NCBI RefSeq assembly: GCF_027125355.1
Contig: NZ_CP114052.1
Span: forward strand, 434,001 to 498,000
Direction: 5' to 3'
DNA: 64,000 nt
Source of the DNA: Peptostreptococcus equinus
GTDB taxonomy: Bacteria; Bacillota; Clostridia; Peptostreptococcales; Peptostreptococcaceae
The notes under the pieces are model-generated. The model made no database searches, had not been told where the DNA came from, and saw only the letters and a list, made by a program, of their open reading frames with translations. Made by a program: the position numbers and the translations under genes. Positions 54,001-63,818 of the stretch are shown here, one piece after another. Every line of letters begins with the position of its first letter. Within the stretch, counting starts at the first letter, position 1.

Positions 54001-54426
54001 ATGAGAGAAGAGATAAGCGCAGGAGGAGTTGTGGTATTTGGAAACGCAATCTTGCTTTTAAAAAAATATAATGGTGATTGGGTTTTACCGAAGGGAAAAG
54101 TTGAAGCTGGCGAAACTCATGAAATAGCTGCCTTACGCGAAGTCAAAGAAGAAGGTGGAGTAAAGGCTTCAATAAATAAATATTTAGGAGAAATACACTA
54201 TACTTACAAGGAGAATTGGAACGAAAATAAGTGTGTTCATAAAATGGTATATTGGTATTTAATGGACACAAAAAGTATGGAAACGACTCCTCAAAGAGAA
54301 GAAGGTTTTGTAGAGGCAAAATTTGTTCATATAGGAAGAGTATTAGATATGGCTCGCTATGATGATGAAAAGGAAATAATAAAAGTAGCTTTAGAAGAAA
54401 TAAAAAAAAGAAGAGGCAAAAATTAA
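54001..54426 (+). CDS. Nudix hydrolase
   Basis: 141 residues, RBS aaggagtga. The Nudix box is complete: GKVEAGETHEIAALREVKEEGG in two contiguous parts (GX5E at about 36-42, then REVKEEGG), so the enzyme should be active on a nucleoside diphosphate derivative. The start ISAGGVVVFGNAILLLKKYNG resembles the Ap4A hydrolase or MutT-like group. The next gene, whiA, starts directly after the stop codon, indicating translational coupling. Confidence 0.92.
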   Translation: MREEISAGGVVVFGNAILLLKKYNGDWVLPKGKVEAGETHEIAALREVKEEGGVKASINKYLGEIHYTYKENWNENKCVHKMVYWYLMDTKSMETTPQREEGFVEAKFVHIGRVLDMARYDDEKEIIKVALEEIKKRRGKN

Positions 54427-55392
54427 ATGTCATTTTCGACTGAAGCAAAGAATGAAATGGCAAGACATGAATCTTCAAATCATAGAGAGAATATTGCAGA
54501 ATTATCAGCAATTGTAAGATTGTCTGGTAGTATAAACCTAAGTGGTAAAATGGAAATAGGCCTAAAAATTTCTACAGAACTAAACTCTATTGCGAGAAAA
54601 GTTTTTAAAATATTAAAAAATGACTTCAATATAAATACAACTATCACCGTAAATAAAAATCAAATGTTAAAGAAAAATAATTCTTATATACTGACAGTAA
54701 GTGCACAAATGGGAGCAGCAAAACTTTTAGTTGATTTAGGAATTATAGAAAATGAAAGAAGTTTTTTTACTAGAAATGATATTGCTATGAAAATAGTAAA
54801 TGAACCTGGGGAAGCTAATGCATACTTAAGAGGAGCTTTTTTGGGTGGAGGTTCAATTAATGATCCAGAAAAAAATTATCATATGGAATTTGTTGCAAAT
54901 AATGAAGACTATGCTAACGAGCTTTCACAACTAATAAATTCTATAGGATTTAAAAGTAAAATAGTTGCTAGAAAAAGTAATTTTGTAGTATATTTAAAAG
55001 AGAGCGAACAAATATCCGATCTTTTGGCTATAATGGGTGCAACAAATGCTATGCTGAAGTTGCAAAACACTAAAATAACAAAAGATATGAGAAATAAAGT
55101 GAACAGAATTGTAAATTGTGAGACTGCAAATCTTTCTAAAACAGTTGATGCAGCTGTTAGACAGGTTGAAAGTATATTGATTGTTCAAAATACAATAGGT
55201 ATTAGCAAACTTCCAAAAAATTTACAAGAACTAGCCCTTTTGAGATTGGAAAATGAAGATATGAGCCTAAAAGAGTTGGGTGAAATGCTTCATCCTCCAC
55301 TAGGTAAATCGGGTGTAAATCACAGATTTAAGAAAATAGAGGAGATAGCTGAAAAATATAGAGATAGGATATCCCCAGAAGATTTATTTTAG
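54427..55392 (+). CDS. whiA: WhiA-family DNA-binding protein
   Basis: 321 residues. Two LAGLIDADG-like endonuclease-fold repeats ([16 protein letters not shown] at about 130-146) without catalytic acidic pair, and a C-terminal helix-turn-helix ([23 protein letters not shown]). In Firmicutes WhiA affects cell division and chromosome segregation and is encoded with rapZ and yvcK. The start codon touches the stop of the nudix gene, and agagg within that gene acts as ribosome binding site. A terminator hairpin begins one base after its stop. Confidence 0.95.
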   Translation: MSFSTEAKNEMARHESSNHRENIAELSAIVRLSGSINLSGKMEIGLKISTELNSIARKVFKILKNDFNINTTITVNKNQMLKKNNSYILTVSAQMGAAKLLVDLGIIENERSFFTRNDIAMKIVNEPGEANAYLRGAFLGGGSINDPEKNYHMEFVANNEDYANELSQLINSIGFKSKIVARKSNFVVYLKESEQISDLLAIMGATNAMLKLQNTKITKDMRNKVNRIVNCETANLSKTVDAAVRQVESILIVQNTIGISKLPKNLQELALLRLENEDMSLKELGEMLHPPLGKSGVNHRFKKIEEIAEKYRDRISPEDLF

Positions 55393-55418
55393 GCTGATGC
55401 TTTGCATCAGCTATTTTT
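55393..55418 (+). terminator. Hairpin terminator between whiA and dnaE
   Basis: 8-bp perfect GC-containing stem gctgatgc/gcatcagc (55393-55400, 55404-55411), loop ttt, then tattttt. The dnaE ribosome binding site starts two bases later, so any dnaE transcription from upstream must read through it. Confidence 0.8.
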
Positions 55419-55437
55419 GAAGGAGGTTAGTATAGAT

Positions 55438-58400
55438 ATGTCTGAAAATATTATAGAAGATAAAGAAAAAAAATCTATCAATACAGATTTCTGCCATCTC
55501 CATGTTCATACAGAGTATAGCCTATTGGATGGATTTTCTAGGTTGGATAAATTAATACCTAGAATAAAGGAATTGGGAATGACTTCATGCGCTATTACTG
55601 ATCATGGATCCATGTTTGGTATAATTGACTTTTACAAAAAGTGCAAAAAAGCTGATATAAAACCTATAATAGGCTGTGAGGTTTATGTTGCTAGTCGAGG
55701 AATGGAAGATAAAGACCCTAATATTGATAAGTACTCATCACATCTTATTTTACTCGCAGAAAATATGGAAGGATACAAAAATTTGATAAAGATTGTATCG
55801 GATTCATATGTAGACGGTTTTTATTACAAACCTAGAACAGATAAAAAATTGCTTAAAAAATACTCAAAGGGAATAATATGTTTATCTGCATGTTTAAATG
55901 GTGAAGTAGCAAAGGCATTACTGGCTAGGAATTATGATTTAGCAAAAAATGTAGCTGCAGAATATAGAGATATTTTTGGTAAAAATAATTTCTTTTTGGA
56001 AGTTCAAGATCATAAATTAGCAGAAGATAAGGAAGTAAATGCGGGAATATTGAAGATTTCAAAAGAGTTATCAATACCTATGGTGGCAACTAATGATGCT
56101 CATTATGTATACAAAGAAGATTCAAAGACACAGGATGTTTTAATGTGTATTTCAACTCAAAGGATAATGGACGATCCTTCTAGAATGAAATTTCCAAATG
56201 ATGAATTTTATATTAAATCTAGAGAAGAGATGGAATCCTTATTTAAATTTGCTCCTGAGGCAATAGACAATACCTTAAAAATTTCGCAAAGGTGTAATGT
56301 AGAGTTTGATTTTAATAATTATCATATACCTACCTTTGATGTTCCTGGAGGTCATACAGAAGAATCATATCTTAGAGAGTTATGTAACAAAGGTCTATAT
56401 GACAGATACGCAAATCCTAGCCAAGAAATACTTGATAGGCTGGAATTTGAAATATCTGTGATAGCTAATATGGGTTATATAGAATATTTTCTTATAGTGT
56501 GGGACTTTATAAGGTATGCTAAAAACAACAGAATAATGGTAGGACCTGGTAGAGGGTCAGCAGCTGGTTCTATAGTGGCTTATACACTATATATTACAGA
56601 TATAGATCCTATTAAATATAATCTACTATTCGAGAGATTTCTAAATCCTGAGAGAGTAACAATGCCTGATATAGATATAGATTTTTGCTACGAAAGGCGT
56701 GAAGAAGTAATAGAATATGTCAAAAGAAAATATGGAGCAGACCATGTTGCTCAAATTATCACATTCGGTACAATGGGTGCAAAACTTGCTATTAGAGACG
56801 TTGGTAGAGTATTGGATGTAGCTTATAACAAAGTGGATTCAATAGCAAAAGAAATACCATTTGCTCTTGGAATGACTATAGATAAAGCTTTTGATGTAAA
56901 TCCTAATTTAGGTCAAATGTATGAAAATGACCAAGAAACAAAGGAGATAATAGATATTTCAAAAGATGTAGAGGGTATGGTAAGACACGCATCTACTCAT
57001 GCTGCAGGAGTTGTAATATCCAAAAATCCAGTATATGACTATGTGCCACTTTATAGAAATCAAGACTCTATAACTACTCAGTTTACAATGACTACATTAG
57101 AGGAGTTAGGATTATTAAAAATGGACTTTTTGGGTCTTAGGACATTAACGGTAATACGTGATGCGCTGGACTTAATTGAACTAAATCGAGAAAAGAAAAA
57201 TTATACAGAACATATAGATTTTTCAAAAATGGAATATAATGATCCAAAAGTGTATGAGATGCTAGCTTCAGGAAATACTTTAGGTGTGTTTCAGCTTGAA
57301 AGTGCTGGAATGAGAAACTTTATGAAACAATTAAAACCTAGTAGCTTTGAAGATATAGTAGCCGGAATATCACTATTTAGACCAGGCCCAATGGATTCAA
57401 TTCCAACTTATATTAAATGTAAATCAGATCCTCAAGAAGTTACGTATTTACATGAAAAGCTTAGACCTATACTTGATGTTACATATGGTTGTCTAGTATA
57501 CCAAGAACAGGTAATGCAGGTAGTTAGGGAATTAGGTGGATACAGCTTTGGACGTAGTGACCTTGTTAGAAGAGCCATGAGTAAGAAAAAGATGGATGTA
57601 ATGGAAGAAGAAAGACAGTACTTTATTCATGGAAAATATGATGAAGAAGGTAATATAGAAATAGCAGGGTGTATAAGAAATGGCGTACCTGAAGACGTAG
57701 CAAATCAGATATTTGATGAAATGATTGATTTTGCAAAGTATGCCTTTAATAAATCTCATGCAGCTGCATATGGTGTACTTGCCTATGAAACAGCATATTT
57801 GAAAACTTATTATCCAGTAGAATTTATGGCAGCATTAATGACTTCTATTATGGGCGTGACAGACAAGGTAGTTGAATATATTAGAGAATGTAATAACTTA
57901 GGTATAAATGTCCTTCCTCCTGATGTAAATAAATCATTCGCAAAATTTTCTGTAGATGGAAATGATATTAGATTCGGACTTGCTGCTGTAAAGAATGTAG
58001 GTGCCAGTGTAATAGATGATATTGTAAAAGAAAGAGAAGAAAATGGTGAGTTTACAGAATTTATAGATATGATAAAGAGGCTTGATGGAAAGGCTACCAA
58101 CAAAAGAGTAATTGAGAGTCTGATAAAATGTGGAGCTTTTGATTTATTAGGATATAATAGGTCTACTTTGATGTTTGGGTTTGAAGATGTATTGGAAAGC
58201 GTATCTAAAGATAAGAAGAAAAACATTGATGGACAGATATCTTTATTTGATTTTAATTCAGATATTGAAGAAGAAGTGGTACTTGAGACAGCAAAGTTAA
58301 AGCCTGTGGACGAATTCAAGCATAGAGTTCTTTTAGATATGGAAAAAGAAGTTATGGGAATTTATGTTTCGGGTCATCCCCTTTCAGATTATGAAGATAC

Positions 58401-59028
58401 TATAGAAAAAAGAACTTCAATAGATAATGGTAAGCTTAATGAATATAGAGAAGATCCACAAAGACTGCAAGAGTTAAATGATAAAGAACATATTATTGGA
58501 GGAATGATTGTAGCAAAAAGAATGATGACTACAAAAAATGGAGATTTAATGGCCTTTCTGACTCTTGAAGATATGTTTGGGACATTGGATGTAGTAGTAT
58601 TTCCAAATACTTACAAAGAATACCAATTATTTTTAAAAGAGGATTCAATAGTATTTGTAAAGGGAAAGATAAGTATCAGAGGAGATGAAGATGTAAGCAT
58701 AATTGCCAGTGAAATTAAAGATATAGAAGATGAAAGTGAATTTAATTCAAATTATAATAAGAAAAAATCTTATAAAACCATGACAGGAACTGGCAAAAAA
58801 ATATTTATTAGGATAGACTCTATGAAAAATCAAGAATTGATAGATGTCATAACTAATATATGTAGAAAACATCAAGGGTCAGATATATTGAATATGTTTC
58901 CAATTGATGAAAATAAAAATGGAAATAAAAAAGTATATCAGCTATCAAACCTAGGTATAATTGCTGATGATAGATTAAAGGATGAATTATGTAAAATAAT
59001 TAATCCAGAAAATGTAGTTTTAAAATAA
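55438..59028 (+). CDS. dnaE: DNA polymerase III alpha subunit (DnaE)
   Basis: 1196 residues from ATG 55438, with aaggaggt (55420-55427) ten bases upstream; the TTG at 55402 lies inside the terminator. The PHP domain starts with HLHVHTEYSLLDG (20-32). The palm carries MPDIDIDF with Asp411 and Asp413 as catalytic residues. GPGRGSAAGS, the FNKSHAAAYG fingers region, a beta-clamp binding segment (QISLFDF) and a C-terminal OB domain follow. Length and order match the DnaE type, not PolC. RapZ-YvcK-WhiA-DnaE linkage is conserved in this family. Confidence 0.97.
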   Translation: MSENIIEDKEKKSINTDFCHLHVHTEYSLLDGFSRLDKLIPRIKELGMTSCAITDHGSMFGIIDFYKKCKKADIKPIIGCEVYVASRGMEDKDPNIDKYSSHLILLAENMEGYKNLIKIVSDSYVDGFYYKPRTDKKLLKKYSKGIICLSACLNGEVAKALLARNYDLAKNVAAEYRDIFGKNNFFLEVQDHKLAEDKEVNAGILKISKELSIPMVATNDAHYVYKEDSKTQDVLMCISTQRIMDDPSRMKFPNDEFYIKSREEMESLFKFAPEAIDNTLKISQRCNVEFDFNNYHIPTFDVPGGHTEESYLRELCNKGLYDRYANPSQEILDRLEFEISVIANMGYIEYFLIVWDFIRYAKNNRIMVGPGRGSAAGSIVAYTLYITDIDPIKYNLLFERFLNPERVTMPDIDIDFCYERREEVIEYVKRKYGADHVAQIITFGTMGAKLAIRDVGRVLDVAYNKVDSIAKEIPFALGMTIDKAFDVNPNLGQMYENDQETKEIIDISKDVEGMVRHASTHAAGVVISKNPVYDYVPLYRNQDSITTQFTMTTLEELGLLKMDFLGLRTLTVIRDALDLIELNREKKNYTEHIDFSKMEYNDPKVYEMLASGNTLGVFQLESAGMRNFMKQLKPSSFEDIVAGISLFRPGPMDSIPTYIKCKSDPQEVTYLHEKLRPILDVTYGCLVYQEQVMQVVRELGGYSFGRSDLVRRAMSKKKMDVMEEERQYFIHGKYDEEGNIEIAGCIRNGVPEDVANQIFDEMIDFAKYAFNKSHAAAYGVLAYETAYLKTYYPVEFMAALMTSIMGVTDKVVEYIRECNNLGINVLPPDVNKSFAKFSVDGNDIRFGLAAVKNVGASVIDDIVKEREENGEFTEFIDMIKRLDGKATNKRVIESLIKCGAFDLLGYNRSTLMFGFEDVLESVSKDKKKNIDGQISLFDFNSDIEEEVVLETAKLKPVDEFKHRVLLDMEKEVMGIYVSGHPLSDYEDTIEKRTSIDNGKLNEYREDPQRLQELNDKEHIIGGMIVAKRMMTTKNGDLMAFLTLEDMFGTLDVVVFPNTYKEYQLFLKEDSIVFVKGKISIRGDEDVSIIASEIKDIEDESEFNSNYNKKKSYKTMTGTGKKIFIRIDSMKNQELIDVITNICRKHQGSDILNMFPIDENKNGNKKVYQLSNLGIIADDRLKDELCKIINPENVVLK

Positions 59029-59059
59029 CGAATAAGTAATAATTAAGGAGCTTATTAAA

Positions 59060-60685
59060 ATGTTAAACAAGTTCAAAAATCAAAATAACAAAGAAATAAA
59101 AATAGGAAAAGCAAAATCTATAATGGATAGATTAAAATTTGATAAAAATGTAAAAATTTCATGGATTCCACTTATAATAGTAATAATATTAGCATTGTTT
59201 ATTGCTTATTATATAGCATTGCCAGCTATGACATTCAACTCTTTTAAGTTCTGTTTATACTTGGCTATTACTATATTTTTTGTGAGTTTTATCATAGCTT
59301 CCAAAAAAGGAAATTGGAAAATAATCAAATTACCTATTTTTCTAATTATGCTTACACTATTAGCTTTAGCTTTTAGTTCACCTATATTTCACGCTAAAAG
59401 ATATTCAAATATGATTAAAATAGACAAAAAGTCTTTTGCTGATGACTTTAAGCTGGATTCAACAACAGATATACCCTTATTGGACAAGACTAGTGCTGAA
59501 AGAGTGGGAGATAAAAAACTAGGTGAATTGACAAATTTGGTGTCTCAGTACGAAATTGAAGACGATTACACTCAAATAAATATAAAAAATATACCTTATA
59601 GAGTATCTCAATTGAAATATGCAGGTTTTATTAAATGGCTTACAAATCATGGTGACGGAATTAGCTACTATGTAAAAATCAATATGACAAATGGAAAAGC
59701 TGAACTAATAAAATTAGATAAACCAATAAAGTACAGTAATGCAGATATGTTTAATAGAAATATTACAAGACATGTACGATTCCAATATCCAACTAAGATA
59801 TTAGATAAATCGCATTTGGAGATTGATGATGAGGATAAACCATATTATATTACTCCTATAATAAAAAATAGAATAATATTTAGCGGTCAAGATGTTGATG
59901 GAATAGTTATAACAGATGCAAATTCTGGACATAGTAAAATGTATGAATTAAAAGAGATTCCTAAATGGGTAGACAGAGTTTATTCAGCTGAAATGATTAC
60001 TGAGCAACTAGTAAATTATGGTAAATTTAAATCTGGATTTTTAAATTCTATATTTACAAAAAGAGGTGTGACAACTCCAACGGATGGATATAACTATTTG
60101 GCTATAAATGATGATGTATATTATTATACAGGTACAACATCCGTAAATAAAGATTCATCAAGTTTGGGCTTTAATCTAGTAAATCTGAGAACAAAAAGTG
60201 CAGTATTTTATAGTATACCAGTGGCAAATGAAAGTTCTGCTATGGAAAGTGCAAAAGGTAGCATACAAGAAAAAAATTATTCACCTACTTTTCCGTTGCT
60301 TTTAAAGATAAATAAAAAACCATATTATATTTTATCTTTGAAAGATGATGCAGGTCTAATAAAGGCTTATAGCTTAGTAGATGCACAAGATTATCAAAAT
60401 GTATATACAGAAAAAAGCTTATCTACATTATTTGAATCATTTGCGAAATCAAATGAATTAATTGAAACAAATGATCCAAATCTAAAACCAACCGTAATTC
60501 AGGGGAAGGTTGAAGATATAAGAGATGTGGTAAAAAATGGAAATACTGTATATTATACAAAAGTAAATGGAAAAATATATAAATTAGAAATCTCTTTAGG
60601 AGATGAGCTTCCATTTATAAAATCTGGAGATAATATAGAATTAAAAGTCAACAAGGATAAGGTTAAAGAAATTAAATTAAAATAA
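59060..60685 (+). CDS. Large membrane-anchored protein of unknown function
   Basis: 541 residues. A basic N-terminus (1-35) precedes three hydrophobic helices (about 37-56, 61-80, 90-107). The remaining 430 residues are polar, beta-rich and probably outside the membrane, with repeated YYI/YYYT strands, several Asp/Asn-Gly turns and a small OB-like domain at the end (about 475-541: VIQGKVEDIRDVVKNG). I do not recognise the family. RBS aaggagc. It lies between dnaE and pfkA and has its own terminator. No lipobox, catalytic triad or peptidoglycan-binding motif is visible. Confidence 0.78.
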   Translation: MLNKFKNQNNKEIKIGKAKSIMDRLKFDKNVKISWIPLIIVIILALFIAYYIALPAMTFNSFKFCLYLAITIFFVSFIIASKKGNWKIIKLPIFLIMLTLLALAFSSPIFHAKRYSNMIKIDKKSFADDFKLDSTTDIPLLDKTSAERVGDKKLGELTNLVSQYEIEDDYTQINIKNIPYRVSQLKYAGFIKWLTNHGDGISYYVKINMTNGKAELIKLDKPIKYSNADMFNRNITRHVRFQYPTKILDKSHLEIDDEDKPYYITPIIKNRIIFSGQDVDGIVITDANSGHSKMYELKEIPKWVDRVYSAEMITEQLVNYGKFKSGFLNSIFTKRGVTTPTDGYNYLAINDDVYYYTGTTSVNKDSSSLGFNLVNLRTKSAVFYSIPVANESSAMESAKGSIQEKNYSPTFPLLLKINKKPYYILSLKDDAGLIKAYSLVDAQDYQNVYTEKSLSTLFESFAKSNELIETNDPNLKPTVIQGKVEDIRDVVKNGNTVYYTKVNGKIYKLEISLGDELPFIKSGDNIELKVNKDKVKEIKLK

Positions 60686-60694
60686 TGATAAAAT

Positions 60695-60739
60695 ATACCA
60701 TGAACTAGGTTTAAAATGGCTTAGTTTATGGTATTTTTA
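60695..60739 (+). terminator. Rho-independent terminator
   Basis: 13-bp stem with one G-U pair (60695-60707, 60722-60734), 14-base loop, then a T run to 60738. Confidence 0.8.
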
Positions 60740-60751
60740 TTTATAGATTAA

Positions 60752-60780
60752 TTGATATTTGATTTCCCTTATGATATAAT
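60752..60780 (+). promoter_or_regulatory. Sigma-A promoter of pfkA-pyk
   Basis: TTGATA (60752-60757), 17-base spacer, TATAAT (60775-60780), one mismatch in total to consensus. The leader of about 110 bases contains the near-repeat ggataagaagta / ggacaagaagtg (60796-60807 and 60845-60856) but no fold I can name. Confidence 0.8.
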
Positions 60781-60900
60781 TTAAGAACAATATAAGGATA
60801 AGAAGTATATTTTTTTACCCTTGACGGGATGAAAAAAAACATGAGGGACAAGAAGTGACCATTAATATAAATATTAAAACTACTTATAATGGAGGTATAT

Positions 60901-61872
60901 ATGAAAAGTATAGGAGTACTAACAAGTGGTGGTGATGCACCAGGTATGAATGCCGCAATCAGAGCAGTTGTGAGAACAGGGATTTTTTATGGTTACAAAA
61001 TTTATGGAATTGAAAGAGGATATAGAGGCCTATTAGATGAAGAAATAATAGAAATGGATCTTTCGTCAGTTGGAGATATTATACAAAGAGGAGGAACAAT
61101 ATTAAAATCTTCAAGATGTGAAGAATTTAAAACTCCAGAAGGTAGAGAAGCGGCTGTAGAAATACTTGAAAAGTATGGAATAGAAAATCTAGTAGTAATA
61201 GGGGGAGATGGATCTTTTAATGGAGCTAACGAACTTAGTAAACTTGGTGTACATACAATAGGAATACCTGGAACAATTGACAATGATTTGGCATATACTG
61301 ACTATACAATTGGATTTGATACAGCAATGAATACAATAATAGATGCTATATCTAAGATTAGAGATACCTCATCTTCACATGAAAGAGTAAATATAATAGA
61401 AGTAATGGGAAGAAATTGCGGAGACTTAGCTTTATATTCAGGATTAGCAGGTGGAGCAGAAACAATAGTAGTACCAGAGATTGAAATTAAAAGTGATGAG
61501 ATTGTAAAAAGGATAAGAACTACTCAAAAAAGAGGAAAAAAACATAGTATAATAGTACTTGCAGAGGGAGCAGGAAGCTTTGTAAATGGAGCTATTGGTT
61601 TAAAAAATGACCTGATGGAAAAGGACGGAGTAGATGTAAGAATTACAGTTCTTGGACATGTTCAAAGAGGAGGGTCTCCATCAGCATTTGATAGAATACT
61701 AGCTAGTAAAATGGGAAATAGAGCGGTGGAATTAATAATAGAAGGAAAAACCGCCAAAGTAGTGGGTATAAAGAATAATGAGACTATTGATATGGATATA
61801 AGCGAAGCACTTTCTTTAGAAAATAACTTCGACGAGGAATCATATGAAATAGCAAAAGTATTATCTATTTAA
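60901..61872 (+). CDS. pfkA: 6-phosphofructokinase (ATP)
   Basis: 323 residues from ATG 60901 with tggagg five bases upstream; the ATG at 60889 overlaps this site. It makes fructose 1,6-bisphosphate in glycolysis. ATP-binding GGDAPGMN is at 10-17, [12 protein letters not shown] in the next part, and [19 protein letters not shown] has the catalytic Asp. The signature [16 protein letters not shown] follows. Gly at the GGDGS position fits ATP rather than pyrophosphate use. pyk lies 112 bases downstream and is probably in the same operon. Confidence 0.97.
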   Translation: MKSIGVLTSGGDAPGMNAAIRAVVRTGIFYGYKIYGIERGYRGLLDEEIIEMDLSSVGDIIQRGGTILKSSRCEEFKTPEGREAAVEILEKYGIENLVVIGGDGSFNGANELSKLGVHTIGIPGTIDNDLAYTDYTIGFDTAMNTIIDAISKIRDTSSSHERVNIIEVMGRNCGDLALYSGLAGGAETIVVPEIEIKSDEIVKRIRTTQKRGKKHSIIVLAEGAGSFVNGAIGLKNDLMEKDGVDVRITVLGHVQRGGSPSAFDRILASKMGNRAVELIIEGKTAKVVGIKNNETIDMDISEALSLENNFDEESYEIAKVLSI

Positions 61873-61984
61873 TTAGAAAAATTGATTTATATAATTTAAA
61901 TAAATAAGAAATATGAAAATATAAAAAGTGATTATTTTATATATAAAAATGGTAGTGATTTTAAGCAAGAATAGGAGTGATTTT

Positions 61985-63733
61985 ATGCTTAGTAGAAAGA
62001 AAACAAAAATAGTATGTACAATGGGGCCAGCCAGCGACTCAGATGAGATATTAACGCAGTTGGTAGAAAATGGATTAAACGTATGCAGATTCAATTTTTC
62101 TCATGGTACGCATGATGAACAAAAAGAAAGAATGGATAGAACAAAAAGAGTAAGAGAAAAACTTAATTTACCAATAGCTATCCTATTAGATACAAAGGGA
62201 CCTGAAATTAGAACTGGAGATTTTAAAGAACCTGTAATTTTAGAAGAAGGTGCTGAATTTATAATAACAATGGAAAATTGCATAGGAGACCAGCACAAGT
62301 GTACAGTTTCTTATAAAGAAATGATAGATGATGTAAGAGTCGGAGATACTGTTTTGATAGATGATGGTTTAGTTGCTCTAAAGATAGTAGATATAATTGG
62401 AAAAGATATTCATACAAAGGTTGAAAATTCAGGTAAGGTTTCAAGTAAAAAAGGTGTTAATTTACCAGGAGTATCAATTAATTTACCAGCTATCACAGAA
62501 AAAGATATAGAAGATATAAAATTCGGTATAGAACAAGGAATAGATTTTATAGCTGCTTCATTTGTTAGAAAAGCATCTGACGTACTTGAAATTAGAAAAA
62601 TATTAGAAGAAAATGATGCCTGCGATATACATATATATTCAAAGATAGAAAATCAAGAAGGTGTAGATAACATAGATGAAATTTTAAAGGTATCTGATGG
62701 TATAATGGTAGCTAGAGGAGATATGGGTGTAGAAATTCCAAGTGAAGAAGTACCCATAGTTCAAAAGATGATTATCAAAAAATGTAATTCACTTGCAAAG
62801 CCAGTAATTACAGCTACTCAGATGCTTGATTCTATGATAAGAAATCCAAGACCAACTAGAGCAGAAGTTACAGACGTTGCAAATGCAATATATGATGGTA
62901 CAGATGCAATAATGTTGTCAGGAGAAACTGCTGCTGGTAAATATCCAGTAGAAGCAGTAAAAACAATGTATAGAATTGCTAGAAGAACAGAAGAAACACT
63001 TGATTATAGCCATTCTAAGCATTACAATAGTATTAGATCAGAAGAAATAACTGTAACAGATGCTATCAGTCATGCTACTTGTACAACAGCATTAGATCTT
63101 GGTGCGAAAGCAATAATAACTTCTACTACTTCAGGTTATACTACAAGAATGGTATCAAAATTTAGACCTCAAGCACCAATAATAGCTGCAACTAATTCAG
63201 AGAAAGTAATGAGAAAATTGGCTATGGTATGGGGTACTTATCCAGTATTTGGAAATCAAGGGGAAAGTACAGATGAAGTGGTAAATGAAGCTATTGAAGC
63301 TACTAAGAATGCAGGCTATGCAAACTCTGGAGATATAGTTGTAATAACAGCAGGAGTACCAGTAGGACAGACAGGTAAGACAAATCTAATAAGAGTATCT
63401 ACAATATCTGAATTTTTAGGTAGAGGTGTAGGTATAGGCACTGGACAAGATACAATCGAAGGTAAAGCCAAAGTTGTAATGCCAGGGCAAACAGTAGATT
63501 TTAGAGAAGGAGACATCTTAGTTACAATAGGGACAGATAGAGACATGGTAAAGTATATAGAAAAAGCCAGCGCCGTAGTTGCTGAAACAGGTGGAATGAC
63601 ATCCCATGCAGCTATAGCAGGTATAAATCTTGCTATACCAGTAGTAGTATCAGTAAATGCTGTTACAGAAAAGGTAAAAGATGGAGATGATTTAAGAATA
63701 GAATTAACCAGTGGATCTGTCTACAAGATATAA
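61985..63733 (+). CDS. pyk: Pyruvate kinase with C-terminal PEP-utilising domain
   Basis: 583 residues from ATG 61985, with aggagtga upstream. The catalytic barrel has CTMGPASDS, NFSHGTHDE and the signature IYSKIENQEGVDNIDEI in consecutive parts, with the lysine in SKIEN. Residues about 480-583 are an extra domain related to the phosphohistidine domain of PEP synthase (GGMTSHAAIAG), as in Geobacillus pyruvate kinase. In that position Ser-His is seen, so the histidine is kept, but whether it is phosphorylated is unknown. Confidence 0.96.
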   Translation: MLSRKKTKIVCTMGPASDSDEILTQLVENGLNVCRFNFSHGTHDEQKERMDRTKRVREKLNLPIAILLDTKGPEIRTGDFKEPVILEEGAEFIITMENCIGDQHKCTVSYKEMIDDVRVGDTVLIDDGLVALKIVDIIGKDIHTKVENSGKVSSKKGVNLPGVSINLPAITEKDIEDIKFGIEQGIDFIAASFVRKASDVLEIRKILEENDACDIHIYSKIENQEGVDNIDEILKVSDGIMVARGDMGVEIPSEEVPIVQKMIIKKCNSLAKPVITATQMLDSMIRNPRPTRAEVTDVANAIYDGTDAIMLSGETAAGKYPVEAVKTMYRIARRTEETLDYSHSKHYNSIRSEEITVTDAISHATCTTALDLGAKAIITSTTSGYTTRMVSKFRPQAPIIAATNSEKVMRKLAMVWGTYPVFGNQGESTDEVVNEAIEATKNAGYANSGDIVVITAGVPVGQTGKTNLIRVSTISEFLGRGVGIGTGQDTIEGKAKVVMPGQTVDFREGDILVTIGTDRDMVKYIEKASAVVAETGGMTSHAAIAGINLAIPVVVSVNAVTEKVKDGDDLRIELTSGSVYKI

Positions 63734-63749
63734 TAAATAAATAAATTTT

Positions 63750-63798
63750 AAGCTATTGCATTCTGATCAAATTCAATGATAGACTGCAATAGTTTTTT
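63750..63798 (+). terminator. Probable terminator after pyk
   Basis: 11-bp stem with one G-U pair (63750-63760 with 63785-63795), 24-base loop, and a run of six Ts (63793-63798). The long loop lowers certainty. Confidence 0.6.
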
Positions 63799-63818
63799 AT
63801 GTAAAGAAAGGTAAAAAG

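Noticed and set aside
57810-58319. 169-residue frame on the minus strand inside dnaE
   Set aside because: Low-complexity Ser/Phe/Asn composition, opposite a highly conserved gene, no start signals.
60829-60858. Nine-codon lysine-rich leader peptide before pfkA
   Set aside because: A frame this short occurs by chance in A-rich DNA, the upstream gacggg is a poor ribosome binding site, and no attenuator follows.
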